DNA of 64,000 bases from CAVQOB01 sp963714325 (GTDB taxonomy: Bacteria > Pseudomonadota > Alphaproteobacteria > Rhizobiales > Hyphomicrobiaceae): NCBI GenBank assembly GCA_963714325.1, contig CAVQOB010000003.1, forward strand, positions 124,001 to 188,000, written 5' to 3'. A program made the translations under genes and the position numbers. The notes beneath the pieces were generated by a model. The model was not told where the DNA came from. It searched no databases and worked only from the letters and a program-made list of their open reading frames with translations. Positions 33,385-42,300 of this stretch are shown here, one piece after another; the first letter of the stretch is position 1; the number at the start of each line of letters is the position of its first letter.

Positions 33385-34155
33385 CTAACGGCCTACGATC
33401 GCCTTGGCTTCGGGGGATGCGTAAAGCGCGAGCGTGTAGGGGCTCAAAGTGCGCAGGCGTAATGCGGACGCCGTGCCGAGCGGCAGGGGTGCAAAGGTGG
33501 TAGCGGTCTCCCAGATTTCTGCGTGCTCGGGATTGAGATAGGCGATGATGATCGGGCGGGGTGCGGCGGCATAGGATTTGGCGATCGCGGTGGCGACATG
33601 GTTCATCACCGATGCCCCGAAGGGATTGAACATGAAGACGATCGTCGGCGAATCAGGGAACGCAAACTCGGTGGCATCGCCGTGGACGATTTCGGCGCTA
33701 CTCGCGTCGAATGGCGCGATCGATTTCAGGTTGTCGTGAGCGATTTCCGCGAGTTCGGCGGCGAACTCAACACCGACTACGGCGTGATACGGGCGCGAAG
33801 CTGCCGAAAGGACGGCACGGCCTTTACCGGCGCCGAGATCAATGAAGGTCCAATCCGATTTGTCTTCGGGCAGGGCGTCGTGGACCCAGTCGAGCACGCG
33901 CCAGGGCGTCGGCAGATAATGGACGCCGGCGGACTTGTTGGCGCTTGTGATCTGCAAGACATCGAGTTCGTGCTTGCCGGTGGTGCCGTCGACGGCATGG
34001 CGGGCGCGGCGCTCGGCGATATCGTGCGCGCGGTGCAGGAGCACGGTTTTCAGATGGCGCGTGGTTTTGCGCAGGCCCTGCGCGCGCAGCCGCTTGGATA
34101 CGGCCGCAACTTTACCAATGATAGTCGGGGATGGTTTGGTAGCGATCGGGGTCAT
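33385..34155 (-). CDS. Class I SAM-dependent methyltransferase
   Basis: A 256-residue methyltransferase from ATG 34155, with GAGG 4 bases upstream; ATGs at 34170 and 34209 are possible but lack such a site. Residues about 90-215 form the SAM fold: motif I TFIDLGAGKGRAVLSA, acidic residue VVGVEFAAELAEIA, VHGDATEFAFPDSPTIVFMF, and NPFG. The first 60 residues are Lys/Arg-rich and helical. The Asn-Pro-Phe-Gly motif resembles N-directed methyltransferases, but the target is unknown. It is convergent with the phosphatase-like gene and divergent from coaBC. Confidence 0.8.
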   Translation of the reverse strand: MTPIATKPSPTIIGKVAAVSKRLRAQGLRKTTRHLKTVLLHRAHDIAERRARHAVDGTTGKHELDVLQITSANKSAGVHYLPTPWRVLDWVHDALPEDKSDWTFIDLGAGKGRAVLSAASRPYHAVVGVEFAAELAEIAHDNLKSIAPFDASSAEIVHGDATEFAFPDSPTIVFMFNPFGASVMNHVATAIAKSYAAAPRPIIIAYLNPEHAEIWETATTFAPLPLGTASALRLRTLSPYTLALYASPEAKAIVGR

Positions 34156-34323
34156 GGCGCCTCGTTTCATCGTCAACACGAGGTCAGACCCAAGCAAGGT
34201 TGATGCCATTTTCGATGTCGTACGATGTCCCGGGGATCGAGCCCTGCCAAACGGATTAACCGCTTCGCGGCCTGTTTTATGCTAGAGTGGGCACCCCAAT
34301 GTTCCCTTGCATGAGCCGTTTGC

Positions 34324-35571
34324 GTGACCCAGCCTCGTTCGCATCGCATCGTTCTGATCATCGGCGGCGGCATTGCCGCCTACAAATGCCTCGAGTTGAT
34401 CCGCCGTGCGCGGGAGCGCGGAATCGACGTCCGTGCCATCATGACCAAGGCCGCGGAACAGTTCGTGACGCCGCTTTCGGTTGGCGCGCTGACCGGCGAT
34501 CGCGTCTTTACCAATCTGTTTGACCTCGATGACGAGCGCGAGATCGGCCACATTCGATTGGCACGCGATAACGATCTGATCGTTGTGGCGCCGGCGACGG
34601 CGGATCTGATGGCGAAGCTGGCGGGCGGCCATGCCAACGATCTAGCGACCGCTGTTTTGCTTGCCACGGACAAGCCCGTGCTCGTCGCGCCGGCGATGAA
34701 CCCGCGGATGTGGCAGCATCCGGCGATGCGGCGCAACCACGCGCTGCTGCAATCGGATGGCGTACATTTTATAGGCCCCAATGTCGGTGAGATGGCCGAG
34801 CGTGGTGAAGCAGGCCTTGGGCGAATGGCGGAGCCGGCGGAAATTCTGGCGAGCATCGAGGCGCTGCTCGGCACAGGTGGCGTGGCCGCGCGCGACGGCG
34901 TTCTGGCAGGCCGGCACGTGTTGATCACCGCCGGTCCGACGCATGAGCCGATCGATCCGGTCCGCTACATCGCCAATCGCTCGTCCGGCAAACAGGGCTA
35001 TGCGCTTGCCGCTGCGGCGGCGGTTTTGGGTGCGCGGGTGACGCTGGTCTCGGGGCCGGTCAATCTCGCTGATCCGCCGGGTGTGTTCGTCGATCGCGTC
35101 GAAACGGCTGAGGCGATGATGGCCGCGACGCGGGCGGCGCTGCCGGCCGATATCGCGATTTTTGCCGCCGCTGTCGCCGATTGGCGCGTCAGCTCTGCGG
35201 CGGACGAAAAGATAAAAAAAGATCAGAAGTCGAAAGCGCCGAAGCTCGATCTCGTCGAAAATCCCGATATCCTAAAAGCGATTGGCCACTTGCCGCCGGG
35301 GCAGCGGCCGTCCCTGGTGATCGGCTTTGCCGCCGAAACCGAGAACGTTGTCGAGCACGCGAAGAAGAAGCGCAAGTCGAAGGGCTGCGACTGGATCGTC
35401 GCCAATGACGTTTCGCCGGAGAGCGGCGTGATGGGTGGCGATCGCAATGCTGTGCATCTGATCACCGGTGCGGGTGTCGACAGCTGGCCTGACATGGACA
35501 AGACGACCGTGGCTACGGCGTTGCTGGCGCGGGCGGCGGATCATCTTTTCCTCACCACGGATCAGGCGTGA
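34324..35571 (+). CDS. coaBC: Bifunctional phosphopantothenoylcysteine synthetase/decarboxylase
   Basis: A 415-residue CoaBC (Dfp), making 4'-phosphopantetheine for coenzyme A. The N-terminal flavoprotein decarboxylase (about 8-185) has IIGGGIAAYK, IGHIRLAR (catalytic His), APAMNPRMWQHPAM and GLGRMAEP. The C-terminal synthetase (about 195-410) has ITAGPTHEPIDPVRYI, NRSSGKQG, DEKIKKDQKSKA and ENPDIL. At the usual decarboxylase Cys (ACG in E. coli) this protein has ERG, so another residue may take its role. Start is GTG 34324. The stop overlaps the dut start by one base (TGATG). Confidence 0.92.
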   Translation: MTQPRSHRIVLIIGGGIAAYKCLELIRRARERGIDVRAIMTKAAEQFVTPLSVGALTGDRVFTNLFDLDDEREIGHIRLARDNDLIVVAPATADLMAKLAGGHANDLATAVLLATDKPVLVAPAMNPRMWQHPAMRRNHALLQSDGVHFIGPNVGEMAERGEAGLGRMAEPAEILASIEALLGTGGVAARDGVLAGRHVLITAGPTHEPIDPVRYIANRSSGKQGYALAAAAAVLGARVTLVSGPVNLADPPGVFVDRVETAEAMMAATRAALPADIAIFAAAVADWRVSSAADEKIKKDQKSKAPKLDLVENPDILKAIGHLPPGQRPSLVIGFAAETENVVEHAKKKRKSKGCDWIVANDVSPESGVMGGDRNAVHLITGAGVDSWPDMDKTTVATALLARAADHLFLTTDQA

Positions 35572-36173
35572 TGACGAGTTCGAATAAATCCATTCGCGTC
35601 AAAGTCGTTCGATTGCCGCACGCGCGCGATCTCGATCTGCCGGCCTATCAGACTGTTGGGTCTGCCGGCCTCGATCTCGTGGCGGCGATCGCCAGCGATA
35701 AGCCGGTCACGCTCAAGCGTGGTGCCCGCATGCTGATCCCGACCGGGCTGATCCTCGAATTGCCGGCGGGAACGGAGGCGCAAGTGCGGCCACGATCGGG
35801 CCTCGCGATGAAGCATGGCGTCACTGTTCTCAATAGTCCTGGAACGATCGATTCCGATTATCGCGGCGAGGTGCAGGTCATCCTGGTCAATCTCGGCCAT
35901 GCCACTTTCACAATCCGGCGCGGCGAGCGCATTGCCCAGATTGTCATCGCCGGAGTCGCACGGGCGAGCCTCGTTGAAGTTGCGACGGCGCGCGTGAGCC
36001 TGCGCGGCGCAGGAGGCTTCGGATCGACGGGCCTCGTCGCAAAGAAGGCGAACGGCAAAGTTCCCGCGCGCAAATCACCGGTCAAAGTAAAGGTGAAAGC
36101 GTTGCGCAAGAAGAAACCAATCGCGAGTTTCCCGCGCCGCGCGGTCTCGTCGAAATCCGCCGGTCGCCGCTGA
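35571..36173 (+). CDS. dut: dUTP diphosphatase with basic C-terminal extension
   Basis: A 200-residue dUTPase. All five motifs are present: AGLDLVA (33-39), RPRSGLA (73-79), GTIDSDYRGEV (91-101), RGERIAQIVI (117-126) and RGAGGFGSTG (145-154). It hydrolyses dUTP to dUMP as a homotrimer. Normal dUTPases end at motif 5; here about 46 extra residues follow, rich in Lys, Arg and Pro (KVPARKSPVKVKVKALRKKK). ATG 35571 overlaps the coaBC stop by one base, the usual coaBC-dut coupling. The tail may bind nucleic acid or a partner; this is inference. Confidence 0.95.
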   Translation: MTSSNKSIRVKVVRLPHARDLDLPAYQTVGSAGLDLVAAIASDKPVTLKRGARMLIPTGLILELPAGTEAQVRPRSGLAMKHGVTVLNSPGTIDSDYRGEVQVILVNLGHATFTIRRGERIAQIVIAGVARASLVEVATARVSLRGAGGFGSTGLVAKKANGKVPARKSPVKVKVKALRKKKPIASFPRRAVSSKSAGRR

Positions 36174-36182
36174 TCGCTCAGG

Positions 36183-36473
36183 TTAGGGTTTGTTTGGTTG
36201 AATGTATCGCGACCGGGGCTTGGATTTGCGGCGCTCGCCATAAAACGCGCCGTAAACCGCATCGCTGGCATCCTGTGGTCTGGCCCTACTTCGCGCAACG
36301 GTGTCGTACAGATGCTCGGCGGCGAGCGCGCGCCTTAATTCGCCCATCACACCGGTCGACGACGGCCCTCCCGCCTGCGTGCGCCAGGCAAGAAAACGTG
36401 CCGGGAGTTCGGTGAGATTCAATAGTGATGACTCAGATGACAAGGTGGGTGCTGGGGTGCGAAGAAAAAACAT
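36183..36473 (-). CDS. Small hypothetical protein
   Basis: A 96-residue protein with an N-terminal Phe/Leu-rich start (MFFLRTPAPTLS), a central segment GVMGELRRALAAEHLYDTVA and a basic tail. AGGAG lies 9 bases before the ATG at 36473, a strong sign that it is expressed. The AAEHLYDTVARSRA piece is weakly like the start of ubiquinol-cytochrome c chaperone proteins, but the rest of that domain is absent, so a relation would mean truncation. It overlaps no other gene and converges with dut, ending 9 bases from it. I do not assign a function. Confidence 0.55.
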   Translation of the reverse strand: MFFLRTPAPTLSSESSLLNLTELPARFLAWRTQAGGPSSTGVMGELRRALAAEHLYDTVARSRARPQDASDAVYGAFYGERRKSKPRSRYIQPNKP

Positions 36474-36623
36474 GATTGAAAGCTCCTGATTGGAATGCGG
36501 GTAAACAAACGTTTCGTCGTCGTTGCATCAAGAATGACAGGGGAAAATGATGCTGGCGTTGCGTTTTCGCAAATGCGGCAACTCAAGAATATTTTGGCAA
36601 AATAGTAGCTGAACAGGTACCCA

Positions 36624-37823
36624 CTATTTGGCAGCCATGTTGACGAGCTCACTGCCTTTTGGCTGCATCGGGGGTAGCAAGCGGTTCACCAGATTGACGA
36701 GTTCCGCCTGCCGGCTGACGCCGAGCTTCGCATAAATGCGCTTCAAATGTGTGCGTGCGGTCCCCTCGGCAATTCCGCAGGCTGTTGCCGCTGCCAACGC
36801 ATCGGCGCCGCGCGCGACTTCGGCAAAAATGCGCGCCTCGGCGCCGGTTAGATCGTAGGTCACAGCCAGCGCGTCCATGCCGGATCGCGGTGAATTCTCG
36901 GCGCTGGTGAGGAAGATCGCGGCGGTTGCCGATGGTGTCAGGCGTGTCCGCAACGATCCTGTCGCCAACGGCAGGACGTGGGCGAGGATCGCTTCGGCGC
37001 GGGGTGCGGTCAGGCGAATCCCGAGGCCGCGCATGCCGAGGCCTGTATCGGACACGACCGCGCGCTGGATCGCATCCCGCAGCTCAGCATTGATCACCTC
37101 GTCGGTTGCCATGAGGCATCCGGTTTCGTCGGTGATGAGGCCAGCCCGCAACAGAAGATGTGCTGCGCATTGGTTGGCTTCGATAACTTTGCCGGATGCG
37201 TCGACCATGACGATCCCGACGGAGAGCGCTTCGATGGCAGCCTTGAATGAGCCGATCTCGATGGCACGAAGATCAAAAAGGTTTGAGATGGTCATGGCAC
37301 GGCGAACGTGTGGGGCCAGTAGGCCCAAGATTTCGATATCGCGCGGGCTGATGGGTCCGTCCTTGGCGTGCCGGATCATATCAAGCGTGACAAGGCGCTC
37401 GGGCGTGGCCAACGGAACCGTCGACATAACGTCATGGAAACCTTGCGGGATCGCCCAATCCTGGAATACCGGCATTTTCGCGTGCATTTCGGGCGGCATG
37501 ATGTGAGTGGCAACCAGCGGTACGTCAGGGTTGAAACTGGGCTGTGCCAGACACATGCGGAAGAAATTGACGGCGTCGAAGGAATACTCGGGCTTGTAGA
37601 GAGCGCGCCATTGGGGTTCAACTCCGTTGAACTTGAAGATCATAGTTTTCGGCGAGTCGAGATCCGTGACCGTCAGCGAACTCGAATGGCAGTTCGTCGC
37701 GTCGCCGATGCGGCGCATGACATCCTGCCAGCGGCCGGGATCAAGGACGCAGTCGTAGATGGCGCCGACGAGATGGGAAAATTCGGCGATTTCGACGGGC
37801 TTACGATCGGATTTGCTGCTCAT
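36624..37823 (-). CDS. LuxR-type transcriptional regulator
   Basis: A 399-residue regulator from ATG 37823 (MSSKSDRKPVEIAEF). The C-terminal 65 residues form a LuxR/FixJ helix-turn-helix: YDLTGAEARIFAEVARGADA, ATACGIAEGTARTHLKRIYA, KLGVSRQAELVNLVNRLLP. The N-terminal part (about 15-190) and middle part (about 200-320) look like sensory domains (EALSVGIVMVDASGKVIEAN is PAS-like). There is no acyl-homoserine lactone domain and no receiver Asp. The open frame reaches 38039, but those residues are not family-like. It stands alone; its target is unknown. Confidence 0.85.
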   Translation of the reverse strand: MSSKSDRKPVEIAEFSHLVGAIYDCVLDPGRWQDVMRRIGDATNCHSSSLTVTDLDSPKTMIFKFNGVEPQWRALYKPEYSFDAVNFFRMCLAQPSFNPDVPLVATHIMPPEMHAKMPVFQDWAIPQGFHDVMSTVPLATPERLVTLDMIRHAKDGPISPRDIEILGLLAPHVRRAMTISNLFDLRAIEIGSFKAAIEALSVGIVMVDASGKVIEANQCAAHLLLRAGLITDETGCLMATDEVINAELRDAIQRAVVSDTGLGMRGLGIRLTAPRAEAILAHVLPLATGSLRTRLTPSATAAIFLTSAENSPRSGMDALAVTYDLTGAEARIFAEVARGADALAAATACGIAEGTARTHLKRIYAKLGVSRQAELVNLVNRLLPPMQPKGSELVNMAAK

Positions 37824-38256
37824 GTCAGCGTCCAAACCTTCGTGAAGCGGGGGTGCCGGCACGGTTGTTGCCGGCGACTCATTTTGTCGTACAAAAATAG
37901 CTGCATCTGAAAATGCCCCACCCATGCGATCACGATTCAAAACTATGCGACGTTTATCTTCGACCGCCGTCCTTTTCGACGGCTTGTTGGTCGCGATGTT
38001 CTGGTACGTACAATTCCAGTATAAATCACTGTCCGTCAATTGACCGTCAACGCATCGTCAGCGCATTCCAGCCCCGCACATTGCGACGCAATATCGACGC
38101 CTGCAGCGTGCCCGAGCCGAACTTTAGTTTGCCGCAAAGCCAAGCGGCCGGCATCTGAAATATTTTTGGCGATATCCCCCATTTGGGAGACGCGCGGATT
38201 TTCAGGGTGTGCTTAGCATACCGGTTCGGGCCGCTCGAGCTGCCGAAACGACAAAA
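37824..38256. other. Intergenic region before the LuxR-type gene
   Basis: About 430 bases without a credible gene. It should hold the promoter of the LuxR-type regulator, on the minus strand. An interrupted palindrome around 38030-38050 (TGTCCGTCAATTGACCGTCA, with the heptamer CCGTCAA twice) could be an operator. Two GTAC-containing pieces (GTCGTACAAAA near 37890 and GTACGTACAAT near 38002) are also seen. None was assigned. Confidence 0.4.
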
Positions 38257-38275
38257 GGGCCGGACATGATGGCCC
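38253..38275 (-). terminator. Intrinsic terminator of trxA
   Basis: On the minus strand GGGCC pairs with GGCCC across a 9-base loop, followed by TTTTG. It lies about 35 bases after the trxA stop. The stem is short, so strength is uncertain. Confidence 0.5.
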
Positions 38276-38309
38276 GACCCTCCGGTATGTCCGTTGATTG
38301 ACGATACGT

Positions 38310-38642
38310 TCAGATCGCGCCTTTGATCCAGGCTTCGAGCTTCTGTTTCTGGACGAGTGCGCCGGTGTATTGGGCGGCAATCTTGCCGTTTTTGAAGATC
38401 ATCAGCGTCGGCATCGCCTGGATGCGATAGGTGCCGGTGGAGGCTGGATTCTGATCGACGTCGAGTTTGACGATCTTGACCTTGCCCTTCATTTCGGTCG
38501 CGACCTGGTCGAGGGCGGGTGCCATCGCCTTGCAGGGGCCGCACCATTCCGCGAAGAAGTCGACGAGCACCGGCTCGGTCAATTCCAGCACCTCCTTCTT
38601 GAAGGTGGCGTCTGAGACGATCAGAGTGTTGGGGGATGCCAT
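38310..38642 (-). CDS. trxA: Thioredoxin
   Basis: A 110-residue thioredoxin with active site WCGPC at residues 33-37, the upstream VLVDFFAEWCGPCKAMAP strand, cis-proline region QAMPTLMIF and a terminal helix ending WIKGAI. AGGAG lies 6 bases before the ATG at 38642. It reduces cytoplasmic disulfides with thioredoxin reductase. Length and motifs are fully standard. It follows addA on the same strand with 91 bases between, as in many alphaproteobacteria. Confidence 0.97.
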   Translation of the reverse strand: MASPNTLIVSDATFKKEVLELTEPVLVDFFAEWCGPCKAMAPALDQVATEMKGKVKIVKLDVDQNPASTGTYRIQAMPTLMIFKNGKIAAQYTGALVQKQKLEAWIKGAI

Positions 38643-38733
38643 TGCGTTCTCCTGGGGGCGTTGGTTCGGCGTGGTTGCAGCATGTGTTCGGGATGGGATC
38701 AGTGGTCTGCTGCGGAACCTAGGTAGCGCGCTG

Positions 38734-41700
38734 CTAGCCGTCAAGGCTTGCGGGGTCGAGAGTCCAGAGTTTGGCGGCGTAGGTATCGAGAAGTTGATCG
38801 GGAATGTCCATGATGCGGGCGCCGTCGGTCCACAGGATCGCGGCTGAGACATGGCAGCCAACAAATATGCGCTGCAACGCCAAGCGATAGGCAGCCAACT
38901 GGTAGAGATAGGCTTCTGCAACGCCGAGGACTTCGCGCGGTGGTGGTCGGTTGGTCTTGTAGTCGATGATCAGTACGCGGTCGCCAGTGCGGACCAGCCG
39001 ATCGATTTGGCCGGTCAGCCGCAGTGGCGGCCCCTTGCCGGAGGGTCGTGCAATTTCGGCAACGATGGGCACTTCGGCCTGGCTGTCGGGTCCAAAAATT
39101 GGCGCGAATTTCTCATGGCCGAGGATGGCAAGGGCTTCGGCGGCGATGCTGTGCCGTGTTGCAGCCGTCAGTTCCGAGGCTCGCAGCTTGAGATAACCAG
39201 CCGCGGCTTTTTCCCAACCACTGGCGGGCAGCCCGGGCAAGTGCTCGAGCAGGGCGTGCGTCAGCGTTCCGCGCAGGAAGCGCTTATTGTCGATGATGGT
39301 GGAAGCGGCCGGTGTCGCCGGTTCGGCGAGTGGCAGACGTTTGGGTTCCTTGATCTCACCGTCATCGTCCGCCTCGAGCGGCGCCAGTCGCGAGGGCGCC
39401 AGCGGCATCGCGAGTTGGGGCTCGGGAGGGGGGCGCCGCGACCACCACTCCGGCCGGACAAGGGCATTCATAGCTTGCGATGCCTCGGCGCGCTGGGCAT
39501 CGTGCGGCGCGGTCTGGGCAGCTGCGAGGCGGCGGACATGGTGGCCGTTCGGCAAAGCAATATCGACGAGGCGATCGCTGAGGCCGGCGTCGATCAAATT
39601 GTACCAGCATTCCGGCTTGGGAGCGCTCTTGCCTTGGTATCCGGCGATATAGAGGCGGTCGCGCGCGCGCGTCATGGCGACGTAGAGCAGACGATTGCGT
39701 TCCTCAGCGTCACGGCCGGCGATCGTTGATTTGGCGGCCTCGACGGCGCTGACGCGACTGGTGCCTTTGACCGGCCAGAGCATTAGATCCGGGATGGCGG
39801 AGGGGAGTTGCACGTCGACAGCTTTGACGAGGCCGCCGGCCGGGCCGCCTGAGCGCGCCGAGCAAGTGTCGGGCAGGAAGACGATCGGTGCTTCGAGGCC
39901 CTTGGCGCCGTGCACAGTCATGACGCGTACTTCGTCGCGGCCCTGTTCCATGTCGCGTTTGACTTCCTGGCGGCTGGCGCGCAACCAAGTGAGGAAGCCC
40001 TGCAGCGAGGGCGGCGACGCGGAGTCGTAGGCGAGCGCCAAGTTCAGCAGTTCATCGAGCGGGTCGGTGGCTTCGGCGCCGAGACGCTCGAGTAAGCGGG
40101 TGCGGAACTTGCCGCCATCACGTTCCAGGATCGAGGCCAGAAATTCATAGGGCGGCGTGAAATCGGCTTCGGCGCGCCAGCGGCGTAAAGTATCGGCTGC
40201 TTCGCGTAAACGCAGGTTGGTTTTAGCGGCTTTCAGGAGCGCTGTCCAAAGTTGACCTTTGCGGCCATGGGCGATCGCCAGCAAGTCATCGTCGTCGAGA
40301 CCGAATAGCGGCGATTTGAGGACGACGGCTAAGGCCAGATCGTCTTCAGGCAATGTCAGGAAATCGCAGAGCACGATTAAGTCCTGCACAGCAATCTGAT
40401 CGATCAAGACTAGGCGATCAGCGCCGGCAACGGCGATGCCGCGCGCCTTCAAGGCGGCGACCATGACAGGGGCGAACGGCTGGCGGCGGCGGACGAGGAT
40501 GATGATGTCGCTGGCACGAACGGGGCGATTTTCGGAGTTGAGAATTTCGCCGGACTTGAGCCATCCGTCGATGGTGTCGGCAATGCGGGACGCAAGGCGT
40601 GACACTGGCGACGGGGTGGTTGGATCGTTTAATGGCGACCAAGCATCAACGTCGGTGGGTTCTAGCGGTTTTTCGGTCGGCCAGATTTCGACAAAGCCGG
40701 ACTGGCCGGCGCGGTGGGCAATGTGGTGGATCGGCGTTGTGCCGGCGCCGACGCCGGGGGTGCGGTTGGGATCGGCGAATACTCGGTCGACCGCCTGCAG
40801 CACCGGGGCGACGGTGCGGAACGACATGCTCAATGGAACGCGCCGCCAGGTGTGGCCGGTCTGTTCGGCGCGCTTGCGGAAGGTGGCGCCCATCGCGGCG
40901 AAGCGCTCTGGGGCAGCACCTTGAAATCCGTAGATCGATTGCTTCTCATCGCCGACGGCAAAGATCGTGCGGACGATATCGCGGGCGCCGCTGCCGGCGA
41001 AGAATTCTTCGGCGAGCGATTCAACAACGCCCCATTGCGCGCGACTGGTGTCCTGTGCCTCGTCGACGAGGATGTGATCGAGGCCACCGTCGAGCTTATA
41101 CAGGACCCATTCGGCGACGCTCGCCGCCGTGCCGGATGTCGTGCGGCCGAGCAGGGATGAGGCATGACGGATCAAATCGTCGAAGTCGAGGGCAGCACGC
41201 CGCGCCTTGGCCTCGCCGTAGCGTTGCATGACGTCATTCGCCAATAGGCTCAGTGCCAATGTCGCGTCCACTACTGCGATGGTGCGCTTTTCGTCGATCA
41301 AACTGGCAAGCCGATCGCGCGCGGTGGCCAATGCGTCGACGAGTGCCGGCTCGGCGTCGCAGATCGCCTTGGTGGCAAGCTTCTTTCGTGGCGTACCTTC
41401 CTTGGTCATAAACGCATCCGTCAACGCGGCGATGCGCTGCTGCTGGTTCGGCGCCGATTTTGCACGGGCCAGGTCGGTTGCGGTAGCAGCGTCGGTCTTT
41501 TTTCCAGCGCTAAGAACGGTGATTGCGCGGGCAAGGTCTTGATCGCTGATGACGTCGGCCTGCCTGGCTTCGACGGCGCTGATCGTTGCCTTGGGATCGA
41601 GCCCAAGCGCGGTGCGATAGAGTTCGCCGGGCTTGATCTGGACGGTCTCAAGCCGTGACATGGCTTGGAGCCAATCGCGGTTGCGCAAGGCGTCGCGCAA

Positions 41701-42300
41701 AATCGTGTCGAAGTTGTCGTCGGCCGCATAGGCAACGGCGAGCAGCAAGGCGCGCGCCAGCGGCGTGTCCGGCTTCGTCGTTGCTGCAAGCAAGACGTCA
41801 TCGGTGGCGGCACGTAAAATTTCGGCACCCGAGACATCATCCAGAATCGAGAACCCGGGTGCGACTCCGGCCTCGAGTGGAAAGCGCTGCAACAGGCGCT
41901 CGCAGAAGGCGTGGATGGTCTGCACCTTGAGGCCGCCCGGCGTTTCAATGGCATGGGCAAAGAGCGTGCGGGCGCGGGCCAGTTCGGCGTCGTCGGGCGC
42001 GCGCGCGAGGACGTCGGCCAATGATGCCTGCAGCTGCTCGAGTTCCATCGTTACCCAACCGCCCAAGCGATCAAACACGCGCTTCGACATTTCGGCGGCG
42101 GCGGCCTTGGTATAGGTCAGCGCCAGGATGCGCTCCGGCGGGGTGCCGGCGAGCAGCAGGCGCAAAACGCGACTGGTGAGGACGTAGGTTTTGCCGGTGC
42201 CGGCGTTGGCGCTGACCCAGGCGGACGTCGTTGGATCGGCGGCGTCATGCTGGGCGCGGCGCGTCTCGGCATAGGCTTGGTTCGGGGCGGAGATGGTCAT
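38734..42300 (-). CDS. addA: Double-strand break repair helicase AddA
   Basis: An 1188-residue UvrD/REP-type helicase with nuclease, of the alphaproteobacterial AddA type. Walker A ANAGTGKT is at residues 31-38. Helicase motifs include LALTYTKAAAAEMSKRVF (Ia), HILVDEAQDTSRAQW (II), FAVGDEKQSIYGFQGAAP (III), VRVMTVHGAKGLEAPIVFLP (V) and LLYVAMTRARDRLYIAG (VI). The C-terminal RecB-type nuclease shows VLIIDYKTNRP. With AddB it resects DNA ends for RecA. The ATG overlaps the addB stop by 4 bases, so both are translationally coupled. Confidence 0.95.
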   Translation of the reverse strand: MTISAPNQAYAETRRAQHDAADPTTSAWVSANAGTGKTYVLTSRVLRLLLAGTPPERILALTYTKAAAAEMSKRVFDRLGGWVTMELEQLQASLADVLARAPDDAELARARTLFAHAIETPGGLKVQTIHAFCERLLQRFPLEAGVAPGFSILDDVSGAEILRAATDDVLLAATTKPDTPLARALLLAVAYAADDNFDTILRDALRNRDWLQAMSRLETVQIKPGELYRTALGLDPKATISAVEARQADVISDQDLARAITVLSAGKKTDAATATDLARAKSAPNQQQRIAALTDAFMTKEGTPRKKLATKAICDAEPALVDALATARDRLASLIDEKRTIAVVDATLALSLLANDVMQRYGEAKARRAALDFDDLIRHASSLLGRTTSGTAASVAEWVLYKLDGGLDHILVDEAQDTSRAQWGVVESLAEEFFAGSGARDIVRTIFAVGDEKQSIYGFQGAAPERFAAMGATFRKRAEQTGHTWRRVPLSMSFRTVAPVLQAVDRVFADPNRTPGVGAGTTPIHHIAHRAGQSGFVEIWPTEKPLEPTDVDAWSPLNDPTTPSPVSRLASRIADTIDGWLKSGEILNSENRPVRASDIIILVRRRQPFAPVMVAALKARGIAVAGADRLVLIDQIAVQDLIVLCDFLTLPEDDLALAVVLKSPLFGLDDDDLLAIAHGRKGQLWTALLKAAKTNLRLREAADTLRRWRAEADFTPPYEFLASILERDGGKFRTRLLERLGAEATDPLDELLNLALAYDSASPPSLQGFLTWLRASRQEVKRDMEQGRDEVRVMTVHGAKGLEAPIVFLPDTCSARSGGPAGGLVKAVDVQLPSAIPDLMLWPVKGTSRVSAVEAAKSTIAGRDAEERNRLLYVAMTRARDRLYIAGYQGKSAPKPECWYNLIDAGLSDRLVDIALPNGHHVRRLAAAQTAPHDAQRAEASQAMNALVRPEWWSRRPPPEPQLAMPLAPSRLAPLEADDDGEIKEPKRLPLAEPATPAASTIIDNKRFLRGTLTHALLEHLPGLPASGWEKAAAGYLKLRASELTAATRHSIAAEALAILGHEKFAPIFGPDSQAEVPIVAEIARPSGKGPPLRLTGQIDRLVRTGDRVLIIDYKTNRPPPREVLGVAEAYLYQLAAYRLALQRIFVGCHVSAAILWTDGARIMDIPDQLLDTYAAKLWTLDPASLDG

